From positions 6,762,646 to 6,826,645 of the forward strand of contig RSEF01000017.1 in the NCBI GenBank assembly GCA_003993805.1: a DNA stretch of 64,000 nt. Reading direction: 5' to 3'. The position numbers were made by a program, and so were the translations under genes. Positions 1 to 29,175 of the stretch are shown here, one piece after another. Each line of letters begins with the position of its first letter. Within the stretch, counting starts at the first letter, position 1. The DNA is from Himantopus leucocephalus. Taxonomy: Eukaryota; Chordata; Aves; Charadriiformes; Recurvirostridae. The notes under the pieces were generated by a model. That model saw only the letters and a list, made by a program, of their open reading frames with translations. It did no database searches and was not told where the DNA came from.

Positions 1-1039
1 TCTCCTATTTCTACACTTAAAATATTTCCCAAAGCATCTATTCAAGTCCGTACATTAAAAGTGTAAATAAAGCTGCAACAACAAAATCGCTTGACCCATT
101 GGGTTTGTTTTACTCTGAACACAAGCTGCTCTCGCTCCAGCACTCACTTTGTCTTGGATGTCTCCTGTGTGTGCAGCTCCTTCCTCTCTTTGGAATTTGT
201 TTTGGTTTTGTTCCAGTTTCTTCCATCATTTTTCATTTTAGTTTTGGCCTTTCCACGTTGTGTTTTCCTCAGAGCACAGGCAAGAATTAGCCAGTTGTTT
301 AAAAACATTATTTTCCCACACTGCTGGTTCATCCGGCTCTGTAGTCTACGCTGGTCAAATCCAGCAAGCCGCTTTTAGAAGAACTGTTAACTCAGCTTCT
401 GCTGAAACTAGAAGGAGCCGTCAGTACTTTATAATCAGGCTGGGGAGCTTCAATAGACAACTCAGACCTTCTGGGGAGCACTTTTTCTAAAGGGCAAGGG
501 TGCAAATAGGTTTTTTCTTTACCATGACAGGGACAGACCCTAAAACAATAGTGCTAGCTTTTTTGCTGAACTTAAATTTAGAGCAGGATTTATATTTTTT
601 TTCGTCACGTAGGATGTGATCTAATTCCAAGTAAAATGGTTATGGATGAGGTCCTTACCTCATTTAAATCACTAGAAACTTAGGAACTCCCATCTTTGGG
701 GTGCCAGGACTTCAGCCCAGATCTTTCCGGGGACTTCAAGCATCTGGATTAGAACTGAGCCTCCGTTTGAGTTTGTAGCAACAGTTCTGTCTCTGAAATC
801 CTCCTGATCCTCACCAGGCCCGTGAGGTTCAAGACCAGCCCTTAAGGGGTGTCTTAGGGAAGGCCAGTGTCGCAAGACTTGTGATGAATTTCTGAACGCA
901 GACCTTACATCCATGAATGGTTTTTTGCCATTTTCTTAACGCTTTGCTTCTGTCTTGCTCCCCCCACCCCTCCCCTCCCTCCCCTCCTCTCTTATTGCAC
1001 CTGCTGTCTCTCCTTACTGGGGTTGTTTGTTCTGGAAAG
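1..1039 (+). other. MED22: MED22 last intron, or alternative short-isoform 3'UTR
   Basis: No coding exon is visible here. The stretch ends in a pyrimidine-rich tract (about 950-1035) and the AG acceptor at 1038-1039 that opens the MED22 last exon. An AATAAA at 66-71 followed by T/GT-rich sequence could be the poly(A) site of a short MED22 isoform, because mammalian MED22 (SURF5) is known to make short and long proteins by alternative use of this 3' region. The preceding MED22 exon is outside the window. Confidence 0.6.
66..71 (+). terminator. MED22: Possible poly(A) signal of a short MED22 isoform
   Basis: Canonical AATAAA, followed within about 40 bases by a T/GT-rich stretch. The position inside the last MED22 intron fits the 3' end of the known short (SURF5a-type) isoform. 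It could equally be a chance hexamer. Confidence 0.3.
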
Positions 1040-1238
1040 CTACAGTCTGTGTGACAGCAATGATCTTCCGCTGTGCGAAGCCTACTGGAGACAAGACTTT
1101 GCCACGCTGTCCCCCGAAAGCCTCTCCATGCCTCTGACAGCTGCCACAGCAGAGCAGAGCGTTGCTACCTCCCAGAGCTCAACCCCATCGCACCCTCACG
1201 TGAACGGGCACGGTGCAGGCCCCACGGAGCACTCCTGA
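1040..1238 (+). CDS. MED22: MED22 (SURF5), last coding exon: Mediator complex subunit 22, C-terminus
   Basis: MED22 is a head-module subunit of Mediator and acts in the nucleus in RNA polymerase II transcription. This exon encodes a split Ser codon plus the last 65 residues, from YSLCDSNDLPLCEAYWR to the end HVNGHGAGPTEHS, then TGA at 1236-1238. From memory this matches vertebrate MED22 (200 aa in human) almost residue for residue, with a Ser instead of Ala at the very end. The acceptor AG is at 1038-1039. The tail is Ser/Thr-rich and follows the helical part, which is encoded upstream of the window. SURF6 follows in the same orientation, as in the human surfeit cluster. Confidence 0.95.
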
Positions 1239-2365
1239 AGAGGATCCTCTGCTGCCAAACCTCTTCCTCCCGGCGGCACTGCGCTGCTGGAAGTCTTCCA
1301 CCTGCTGTACTGAGCAAGCGTCTCCCGCTGTCAGGAGAAGGCACTGGAGCTGTATTTGCAGGTTTCTGCTCACTGGGTGGCCGCAGTGCTTTCTCCATCC
1401 CTGGGATGATGTGTTCCTCTCCCTTAAGAAGAGAATGTGATAAGTAAATACAAAGTTGATTGTTCTAACAAGTTAGAGTTAGGTTTGCTTTTACATGATC
1501 ATTACGTGTAGAGTTCATTAGAAATCCAGTTTGTTTTCATGTGAATCTCAGTGAGTGGACACTGGAGTGTTGGGAGTTGAATTTGTTTGTGATAAACTTG
1601 AGCCAAATGTGGGGGCAGTGAGTGTTTTGGGGGTTTTACCCTGCTTGCCAAGTTATTGACATTCTGGCTGCTTTAAAGGTCTCAGGATGGCGTCTGACAA
1701 CCTCCGTTCTACTCAATTAGAGTAAGAATCTTGTAGTGTTTTTTTACACAGCAGTCTTCACTGTCAGTGCTTTACAAACTTGAACTTCTTGCTCAAGCCC
1801 ATTTGGGAGGAGGCTCTCGGGAGACCCTTATCGACGACCAGAGTTCTCCCTTTTGAGGAGGAAAGGGCAAACTGAGGAACCAGACTGATGCTGTTTGCTC
1901 AGGGCTGCAGACAGAAGCAGCGATGCGCTTTAGTTAGTCCCGTTCCTTTTCCAGTGTTTACACAGAAACTTTCTATTACCACAGCCTGAGCTAAGATGAA
2001 GCCGGCATTTACATTGACTAAGAGTTCTTTGTTTAATCAAAAAATCTTCAGGTGACAGGGGTGTATGGAGCAGTGAGGGGTACTGGGTTACCCCGGCAGT
2101 TTCCTTCCAAAGCAGCACGTTGGTGCTGTGTCGGCAGCCTGGCGTGTTTCCAGCCCTTCCCCTTTGCGGTGGAACCGGAATACGGTCCAGACAGCTCGGC
2201 TTTGGCACTGCCGAGCCGCGGGCGAGCCAAGCTTCCCCAGCCGTCTGCTGTAACGTTTCCCTTCTTCAGATGTGAATTTTGGTGTAATTTCTGTTTTATT
2301 TTTCTTCCATTCCATTTATTTTTTTGTAATTAGGTGGTTTAATAAAACTAACTCTTTCGCATAAT
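1239..2365 (+). other. MED22: MED22 3' untranslated region
   Basis: About 1.1 kb of non-coding sequence from the MED22 stop to the AATAAA at 2341-2346. No credible ORF or spliced exon is visible. A short stretch near 1805-1835 resembles the CR1 phrase 'aggaggct...gagacccttat', but it is too short to call a repeat. Confidence 0.75.
2341..2346 (+). terminator. MED22: MED22 poly(A) signal
   Basis: Canonical AATAAA about 1.1 kb after the MED22 stop. A GT-rich downstream element (gtgtgtgtttt) starts near 2373. The CpG-rich SURF6 promoter begins shortly afterwards, so the two genes are very closely spaced. Confidence 0.7.
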
Positions 2366-2399
2366 TTTTAAAGTGTGTGTTTTCAGCCGCGAGGCTTTG

Positions 2400-2808
2400 T
2401 GAAAATACAATACTGACCGTGCGCTGGGCCGAGTGTCCCCCCGCGGGCGCTGGAGGAGCCCCCGCTCCCGTCAGCTGGTGCTGAGCGGGGGCTGCCGCCC
2501 TCCCCGTGCCCCCGTTACCGCCACCCTTCAACCCGGCGGCGCTCGGGGACCCGGCCCGGCAGGGGAACCGGGACCGGTCTCTCCTCCGGCCTAGTCATGG
2601 CACATAAGGGCCTGGGGGCGCCGGGGCGGAGCCTCACGAGGCGGAGCTGCCGGACGGCGCACGGCGGTGACGGATGCCGTCACTTCCTCTCCGGCGCGCT
2701 GAGGTCACTTCCTGCCGCGGTCCTCAGGGTGCCGTGAGGAGGGAACGGCGCGTCTGGCGCCGGCGCTCCGCAGTCTGCCCGCGCTGGGGGAGCCGGGCCC
2801 GCCGGGCA
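2400..2808 (+). promoter_or_regulatory. SURF6: SURF6 CpG-island promoter and 5'UTR
   Basis: CpG density rises sharply after 2400 and continues through exon 1 (to about 3010). There is no TATA box. Visible motifs are GC boxes near 2620-2645, a perfect 7-bp inverted repeat GTGACGG/CCGTCAC around a 3-base spacer at 2667-2683 (CRE/ATF-like half-sites), and two ETS-type CACTTCCT sites at 2681-2688 and 2706-2713. This is a typical TATA-less housekeeping promoter. The exact transcription start cannot be read from sequence alone. Confidence 0.7.
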
Positions 2809-5363
2809 ATGGCCAGCCTGGCCGCCCAGGACTCCTACCTGCAGGCCTTGGCGAGGAAGGTCTGCGTGGAGCGCTCCCCGGAGCCGCGGAAGAGGAAATT
2901 TGGTAACGGAGCCGCGGCGCTTGGGCTCCCGTCCCTCCCGGCCCGTTTGAGGGAGTCTGGGCTGGGGGCAGGCTCGCCTCCGCGGGGCGTTTGGCCCGAG
3001 GCAGCGCGGCGTACCGTGCCGTCTTTTAAGAAAAAAACAATCTCCGCTGAAACACGGGGGTTTTGAGCGCTTCTGTACACGTGGTGGTTGGACGTGGGAG
3101 AGCTGGGATTTTGGTGAAGTGTGCAAGCATGTTTGGCTCCATTTAAATAAATCGAAACTGGATCTTTTGGAGATTGAGATATGGCATCGCAATGATGGAA
3201 CTCTAGTTGTCAGCGGTAGCTGAATGTTATGAAGTGGGAATGTAGCGTTGTCCCATTTTGTGAAATTTGTCTTTGTCTTCTAGTGTCTAAGCCAGGCCAG
3301 CCTGAGGATGCTGGTGGGCAGCCCAAGAAAAAGAAGAGAAAGAAACCCAGGAAGCAAGCTGAGAAAACGAATGCACCTTCAGTCAAACAGGTGGCTTCTA
3401 ACACCAATAAACCTGCTCTAGGACAGAAAGCAGCCCCTCAAGCCAGCAAATCATCCCCACAGGGTGTTACACAGAGCAGAAATGAGAGTTTGGTTACAGG
3501 TAAAAATACCAGCGTTGCCATGGTCTGGTTAAAGCTACCTGAGCTGAGATGGCTGCTTTTCAGTTGCTTCACACAGGCATAGTTTGAAAAGCCTTTAAGA
3601 AGTTCAGCTGACTTGAAAATGTCTTTGCTTACTGTGTGTGCCCTAAAAGCTTTTGCATATGGACGTACATTTCTAACACCACCAGTGGGTGGCTCTCTGG
3701 GTTTAGCCTGAATCAGAGATTTTTTAATGTATTAGGGTAACTTCTGGGAACTGTAGCATGGATACAATCTCTGTCGTGCTGGGCTGGCTTTCCGTTATGA
3801 ATCTGAAAAGCCTGATCACAAAGAAAAGATGTCCTTGGCGTCTTTGTTTCCACTAGCTTGGTACTTGTCTTCGGGCTCGTTAGGCAGCCACAGGGCATTC
3901 CAGGCAACTCTGGCTGGCAGTGTTGAATGATAATATGGATAGAAAAGGGGGAATTCTAAAGAAACCAATGAAATAGAAACTCTTGGTTTCTTTAGAATTG
4001 CTCTTCTTCTATTCACAGCATCTAAAGAGTTCTCGGAGCTTTTCTGGTAGCCATAGAAAGTTCTTCTGTTTAGCTAGGGCTGTCTTTTAAATGTTTTTAT
4101 TTTCTTCTTCTCATTTTCAGGGAGCAAAAGTGAGTTGGGTTCCCCTTCTTTTTCCGCAATTAATCTCTTGCGTCAGAGACTACACGAGAAGATTAAAAAA
4201 GCTTCTGGACAAGTATGAGAACTCCTAATACGTATCCATATGTGTGTTTGTGCAATATAAATTCTCCCTAGCCTCCCAGGGAATGTGAGGACAAGACTGT
4301 CATCTTACAAGGCTCAGGGTTTGAGCTAATTCCACCTCCTGAGGAAGCATCTGTAGGTTTTGCTGGGAGACCTGTGTGCATTCTGTGGTCCGGAAAAACG
4401 TGAGAAATGGTCAGGCCTGGCCTGGAGGAGTGCGTGCCTCTGGTGATGTTTAGGAAAGAGAAAAGCACTAAGAGCCTGAAGGGGAACATAGCTACGGGGT
4501 GCTGAGAAAGAGTAAAGGGTCTGAAATGCCTTTGCTGTGTTTAGTGTCTCTAAAAGCCAAGCCTGCAGCTGCTTGTCACAAGTAGTTTGTTTTTTTAAGA
4601 GAATTTTGAAATCAGGAACTTGAGGATATCCCACTTTTAATTCTGCTTTATCCCTTTAAGGCTCCTGATTCATGTCCGTCCTTGTTCTTAGGATGATGCC
4701 AAAGAATTACCCCCTGCAGTCCTGGAGAAGAGGCAGCGAAGGAAGTATGAGAGAGAGAGAAAGAAGCGCCGAAGGAAGGAGTTGAAGATGAAGGCAAAAA
4801 TGGAGAAGAAAGAAACGGAGGAGGTACCAGTAGAGCCAGAAAGCAAAAAGGAGGAGAGCACAGCTGAGGTTGTCTTTAACAGGGTCGAAGTACATGAAGA
4901 GAATGAGTTGAGCAAGATCCAGAAGAAGAAAGAGAAGAGGAAAGCAGTGAAAGGCAATATCACTCCTCTGACGGGCAAAAACTACAAGCAGCTACTGAGC
5001 AGGCTGGAGACCAGGAAGAATAAGCTGGAGGAGCTCAAGGATAAGGATCAGAAGAAAGCCCAGGAGCTGGAGAACAAGATGAAATGGACAAATGTTCTCT
5101 ATAAGGCAGAAGGCGTGAAGATTCGTGACAACGAGGAGCGTCTGAAAGAAGCTCTGAAACGTAAGGAGAAGCGTAAAGCGCAACGCCAAAGGCAGTGGGA
5201 GAAGCGGACAGAAAAAGTGGTGGAAAAGATGCAACAGCGGCAGGAAAAGCGTCGCAAGAACATTCAGAAGAAGAAGAAGGACAGGATAGAGAAGAAGAAA
5301 GCCAGGGCCCGGAAGAAAGGCCGGGTGCTGCCAGAGGACTTGAAAAAAGCTGGTTTAAAGTGA
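2809..5363 (+). CDS. SURF6: SURF6, complete: nucleolar ribosome-biogenesis protein
   Basis: SURF6 (yeast Rrp14 family) is a nucleolar nucleic-acid-binding protein needed for pre-rRNA processing and ribosomal subunit assembly. Coding exons are 2809-2902, 3284-3499, 4121-4212 and 4692-5363, all with GT/AG borders. They join to 1,074 nt, 357 aa (human 361). The N-terminus MASLAAQDSYLQALARKVC aligns with human SURF6, which fixes the start. A basic nuclear/nucleolar signal, KKKKRKK, lies at residues 46-52. Exon 3 carries the conserved INLLRQRLHEKI helix. Exon 4 (residue 135 on) is the SURF6 C-terminal domain, with EVVFNRVEV, NITPLTGKNYKQLL (about 223-236) and MKWTNVLYKAEGVKIRD (264-280), followed by a very Lys/Arg/Glu-rich predicted helical tail. 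An in-frame upstream ATG at 2674 would add 45 residues, but it lies among promoter motifs and is unlikely to be used. Confidence 0.97.
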
Positions 5364-5460
5364 GAGCGAGGCAGCTGGTCCCTGCAGGTTCTGCCTGGGG
5401 AGTCTGTGACATGCTTTTAGGGAGCGGCTGTGCTTGGGCTGTCTGGGAGGAGGCAGCGCC

Positions 5461-5560
5461 NNNNNNNNNNNNNNNNNNNNNNNNNNNNNNNNNNNNNNNN
5501 NNNNNNNNNNNNNNNNNNNNNNNNNNNNNNNNNNNNNNNNNNNNNNNNNNNNNNNNNNNN
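5461..5560. other. Assembly gap (100 N)
   Basis: One hundred consecutive Ns directly after a GC-rich flank and before a T-rich one. The true size is unknown. Confidence 0.98.
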
Positions 5561-5853
5561 TTTTTTCCAGGCAGTAATGAGTCAGAGGGTTTCTTTGAAA
5601 GTATATGTTTTCTATATTCTTTGTTCCGTGTGTTTCCACGTACCTTCTAAGCTGCTTTGAGCTAGTGATACAACTAAAATAAGCTGTCTGTTGCGTCACC
5701 TCCCTTTTGCCAGCACAAGCATTTTTGCATGGTGAGATCTAGCAGGAGCTGACTTGGTTAGAATTCAAGGTTGATTTAATGCAGATCAGTTCTCGGTCAT
5801 ATGAAAATACTCATTTTTATCTCTTGGAGAATGAGAGGGGAAGTATTTCAGAT

Positions 5854-5948
5854 GCTTCCTTTCTCAGAGTCCTGTAGTGTGCCTTCCCTCTGCGTGTCTA
5901 NGCTTCCTTTCTCAGAGTCCTGTAGTGTGCCTTCCCTCTGCGTGTCTA
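5854..5948. repeat. 47-bp direct duplication around a single N (likely assembly artefact)
   Basis: The 47 bases at 5854-5900 recur without change at 5902-5948, separated only by an N at 5901. Perfect identity and a single-N junction point to two contig ends that overlap but were not merged, rather than a biological repeat. Confidence 0.8.
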
Positions 5949-6237
5949 CCTTCTGTTTCTCCAGAGCACATCCTGTCTTAATGTTTGCAGCCTGTTTAGT
6001 CGCAAAGATGTTGCTAGTGATTTTAAATAACTCACTACTTTTAAGCGTGATGATAAAAAGATTTATATTAGAACATCTTATTTTGTTGGTTGATAGTGTT
6101 GTACAAGTGTGAAGACACTACTGAGATATATTACCTGTGCTGAGATTGAGCACAGGTCCTCTGTCAACGTTTCCATTTCATGCTGCTCTCTGAAATACAG
6201 AAATCTTTACGATGGCCTGTTCTTCCATCTCCTGCAG

Positions 6238-25448
<19,211 letters not shown>

Positions 25449-25619
25449 GATCAGACAAATCTTGCTGATGTCCTTCTGATCATTGTTGGTGTAAACTGAC
25501 AAGTTTGTACTAATGTCAGTGATGTTACAGTTTTAGTCCAACAGGATTTTCTTTTTTTTTTTTCATTTCTGTTGCACTGAAAAAGTGTGTGGTGAAAGGA
25601 GCTATTTTTTGCCTCTTGA

Positions 25620-25625
25620 AATAAA
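25620..25625 (+). terminator. CCDC180: CCDC180 poly(A) signal
   Basis: AATAAA 172 bases after the CCDC180 stop, followed by T/G-containing sequence (tgacgaatgtgctgtaaatg). It gives a short 3'UTR of about 190 bases. Confidence 0.65.
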
Positions 25626-25639
25626 AAAATCTGACGAAT

Positions 25640-28600
25640 GTGCTGTAAATGAAATGTAGACTCTGTGCAGTGCTTCCTAGTTGGGTCTCAGCAGAGTAAA
25701 GTTAACTCATTATGGTGCTAGCTGTAATATGAGAATCTGAAAAGCTAGAAGCCAAGCAGTGGATTTGTACTGAAGTTCATGTTCAAGACTCAGGCATGAT
25801 TGAATATGTCTGTGTCATGGCACAGTCTGAAGTTATAACAGTTAAATGCAGCCTGTTTAATAGTGGAGTCCAGCAAGGAAACTTTTTCTTCGGCACAGAT
25901 GGAGCCATTCTCTTTCTTGACATTCTGAATGACACTGTACTCACAGCTCGCTACTTCAGTTTTAGAAATCTGAAATACAGGTTTAGAAATCTGAAATAGT
26001 TGATCTGCAAAGAATATTTTCCACGGCATGGTCTACAAGTGAGGTATTTATCTGCAATCCAGAATGCTTTCCGAGGTAGGGCTTGAAGATAAAGTACTGC
26101 TTTGTTCTGGGAGGTCGAGCAAATTCATTTAGGGTAATACAGCTATTTTCAACCATGTTGCTTTTAAAAAACTCTCTGAACACATTTGAGGAACCCGAGT
26201 GTCACGGCTTTAGATGTTTTTCTGTTTGTTAGAAGATTCTGTCACTAACTGCAACCACATCCATTTCATTTTTGTTTGCATTCATTGTGAACCCTAGAGT
26301 TGTACATCAGTTGAGGACAAATACAGTAAATGTCAATGAGATGGCTTTAGATGCAAGGAGACGTTCTGAACTCATCTGGCTCCAGTGTTCTTGCAGATTT
26401 GTAGCACAGAAATTGAAGCAAAGGGGGAATTCATCAGCTGTGCTCCTAATGATGCAATATTTCAAAATATGTATATTACTTTTCCTGAGGGATTAGATGT
26501 TTACTCTGTAGAGACACATGGAAGTACACTATGCCTATTAAAATAGCTGAAACTGCACTAAAATAACAAAAACACCCCTGTCTTCTTTTATTCTGTGTTA
26601 ATTTTACTATTCAATCTGAGGATAACTTTTATTTTCCTTTCTTCTGTCTGTTCATTATCCTCTGCCCTTCCCCATCATCCAAGTTCTATGCTATCATTCT
26701 CTGTACACCATGGCGATAAGTGCACAAGGATGGTCAGGTGCGGGAAATGAGAATCCCCAGGAGACTATCTGCAAAGTGGTACTGTCTTATATTTTCATTT
26801 ATGCTTTGGGGGAAAATTGTGAGAGGATGGTTATGAAATTGGAAAGCAGAATCAAGCTGGGAGGGGCTGCAAGCACCACAGAAAATAGCATTCAATCAAG
26901 GCTTGATGTTTTAGAAAAAGAAAGAGCCTGAAAATGCAGTATGATTCCATAAAGTCTAGTACTACGTTTTATATGCCATAGACCTGGCTAGGAGAGCAAA
27001 GATGCGTGGATTACATTTGGCCACAGGCTGAGTATCATTGCCAGCACTGTGTTCTTGCAAAGCAGGCAAGTGTCATGTGGCAATGTATGAACTGTCACAG
27101 CATTTCAGTTTCGTGGGGTAATCCTGCTTTATTCAATACCAGTGAGGGCTTAGCAGAAGTATTTGGTGTGGTTTTGGCACCACACTTCATGAGAATGAAC
27201 TAATTAGAGATCAAACAGAATTTACAGAAATAATAACGGGTCTTGAAGTTAACAATCTACAAAGAAAGACTGAAGGAGTTATAGCGGTTGAGCTCACAGA
27301 ATACAAGATGGAAGGAAACATCGTAGCCTTCAGATATGTAAAAGGAGTCTCCAAGTGCATGAACACTGTCATAAAAAGGCACAGCAGCTGAGACCCTGGC
27401 TGGAAATTAGGAAGCCTCCTGATGAGAGGGGCAGTAAAGCACTGGCATAGGTTGCCCACACACCCTGCGTCTAGCCAGCTTTCAAAGAATGATTGAAAAG
27501 CAACTGTTTGAACCCCCCTCTGCACACTTGTCCATTTTGTGTGTGCTGGAGGCATCAAGCACAAGGTCAGAGATGTGGCACTGAAAAATCCTGGCGTCGG
27601 TGTAGCAACTCTTATTACAGAATTAGTACAGGAATTAGATAAAACTAGTGAAAGCATAGAATAACAGCTAGAGGGGAAAGGCTGATTGTAAATCCTACAT
27701 TTGTGGATCTGCAGCTTTTTTAGGCAAGAATCTAGAACTGTTCAGCATGAATCCACGAAGGCTTTAAATGGTAGAAGGCCTTGAGATCTATTATTTTTTT
27801 CTAAGTTGCTTTTTTTTTGAAGTGGGATTTTGTGATGCTTCTTGGTGAAGGCTGATCAGATTGGTTGACAGCAGAGTAAGGAAGAGGCAGCAGAGCAAAT
27901 TTCTGTATGGCATAACAAAGCAAATTAAAGAGCTTTTTCCTACCTGTCTTTTTATAACCAAAGAAATTAAAGTGGGAAAATCACCGCTGACTTTTCAGGT
28001 CCATTGGCACTGTTGTATGCCTTACCAAGGACCAGCACAGAAAAGATCTGTGATGCTTATTTCAGCCTGTCCCAAAGAAGCACCCTGTACCGGTTCCTCC
28101 CACTAACAATCAACACTACTGACTGCCTATAAATAGAACTTTGACAAACAGCCCTTCTTTTTTTTTTCCCCCAGGCTCCAGTCACATGCTAGAAAGTGCT
28201 TTCCTCTAACTCTAGACTGCATTACAGTCCCCACAGCAGCAGCCCGGAAAGCCTGCTTTGCAGAAGAGCACTTTATGCAGACACAGAGGATGCCGCGTTG
28301 GCGGAAGTGAGCTTGCACACAAGAGACTTATCCACAGTACCACAGTTCTGTATTCACTAAAGGTAATAATGAATGTAACCTATAACAATTAATGTGCTTG
28401 TAACAAGCCCCTTTGGAGGCCACATGCAAAGGCTTTGTGTGTTTGTCACGGGGCCCGTGGTTCATGCTGTGGGAACCTTTACTTCCCTGTGAACAGAAAA
28501 GGGATTAATTTGAGCTTTTAAGGTAAGACAGCTGAGCTAGGGGAAGCTGATTTTTATGACTGTTGAAAAGGGAGTAATTTCTTTGATGTAGAGAGAAATA

Positions 28601-29122
28601 TTGTTACCCTATATGCATTATTATTGTCGCATAATGTTTCTTTGGTTTGTATCAGACCTCACTTTACCTTTCTCTTACATGTACCTTTGGAGGGAGCTGT
28701 CTCTGGCAGTTACTTTTGTAAAAGATGGAGTTTATCAGCTGAAATGATAACTGTATTAGCTCTATGTATCACCTGATATGATTTGTTTTGGTAAGTTTAT
28801 TAAATTGTTAAGGGTGTGTGCTTTAGATGAATAAATGGAATTTACAGAAAGTAGAATAAAATCAGAAAGGCTCCCCACACACTTATAACTGTGATTAGAT
28901 CTGCCTGAAATGGAGAGGTTTCTCAAACGATTTACAGGAAATGCTTCAGTGACTAAGTGGCCTGGCTCTTACAGTCTGGTTCCTTCTGTGTTCCTGATTT
29001 CAGAAAGACTGAATTAAAATGAAACTGCTTGGAGGATCTCATGCTTCTATAATAAAATAATCAATTTCTCTCATAGTGACATATCTAGAGCCAATTTCCC
29101 TTGGTTTTTTTGTTCTTTGCAG
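25640..29122. other. Intergenic region CCDC180-GBGT1 (may include GBGT1 5'UTR exon)
   Basis: About 3.5 kb without a recognisable coding exon. It contains a small direct repeat (tttagaaatctgaaata, near 25960-26000) and an old CR1 piece. A non-coding GBGT1 first exon and promoter should lie here, but no CpG island marks it. A possible donor AG|GTAATA near 28361-28366, after a GC-richer stretch (28170-28330), is only a weak candidate. Confidence 0.5.
27200..27640 (+). mobile_element. Degraded CR1 LINE fragment (3' part)
   Basis: Several phrases match the CR1 3' region in order: agaaagactgaaggagtt, the 'cttcagatatgtaaaaggag' position, ctggaaattaggaag, aggggcagtaaagcactggcataggttgccca, then the 'agctttcaaa..attgaaaagcaact' tail. 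It is heavily diverged and has no intact ORF. CR1 is the dominant LINE of birds and reptiles. Confidence 0.7.
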
Positions 29123-29175
29123 ACTGAAAGCTGCTGGGCGTAAGAAATTGCGTTCCTTTTTCTACTCTAGAGGAC
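29123..29175 (+). other. GBGT1: GBGT1 5'UTR part of first coding exon
   Basis: A T-rich tract ending in AG at 29121-29122 looks like an acceptor, so the ATG exon probably starts at 29123 and is preceded by a non-coding exon. If transcription instead starts nearby, the boundary would differ. Confidence 0.5.

Larger units (their letters stand above)
5364..6237 (+). other. SURF6 3' flank with assembly gap; CCDC180 5' region not resolved
   Basis: This holds the SURF6 3'UTR start, 100 Ns at 5461-5560, and then about 680 bases of AT-richer DNA with no recognisable exon or canonical AATAAA for SURF6. A run of exactly 100 Ns is the usual placeholder for a gap of unknown size. The first exons of the following gene and the SURF6 poly(A) site may lie in the missing sequence. 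Confidence 0.7.

Noticed and set aside
1800..1840. CR1-like phrase in the MED22 3'UTR
   Set aside because: About 30 bases of partial similarity, with unrelated sequence on both sides. Too short to call.
26710..26931. 73-codon plus-strand ORF downstream of CCDC180
   Set aside because: Short, unlike any family I know, and not followed by a good donor or poly(A) signal.
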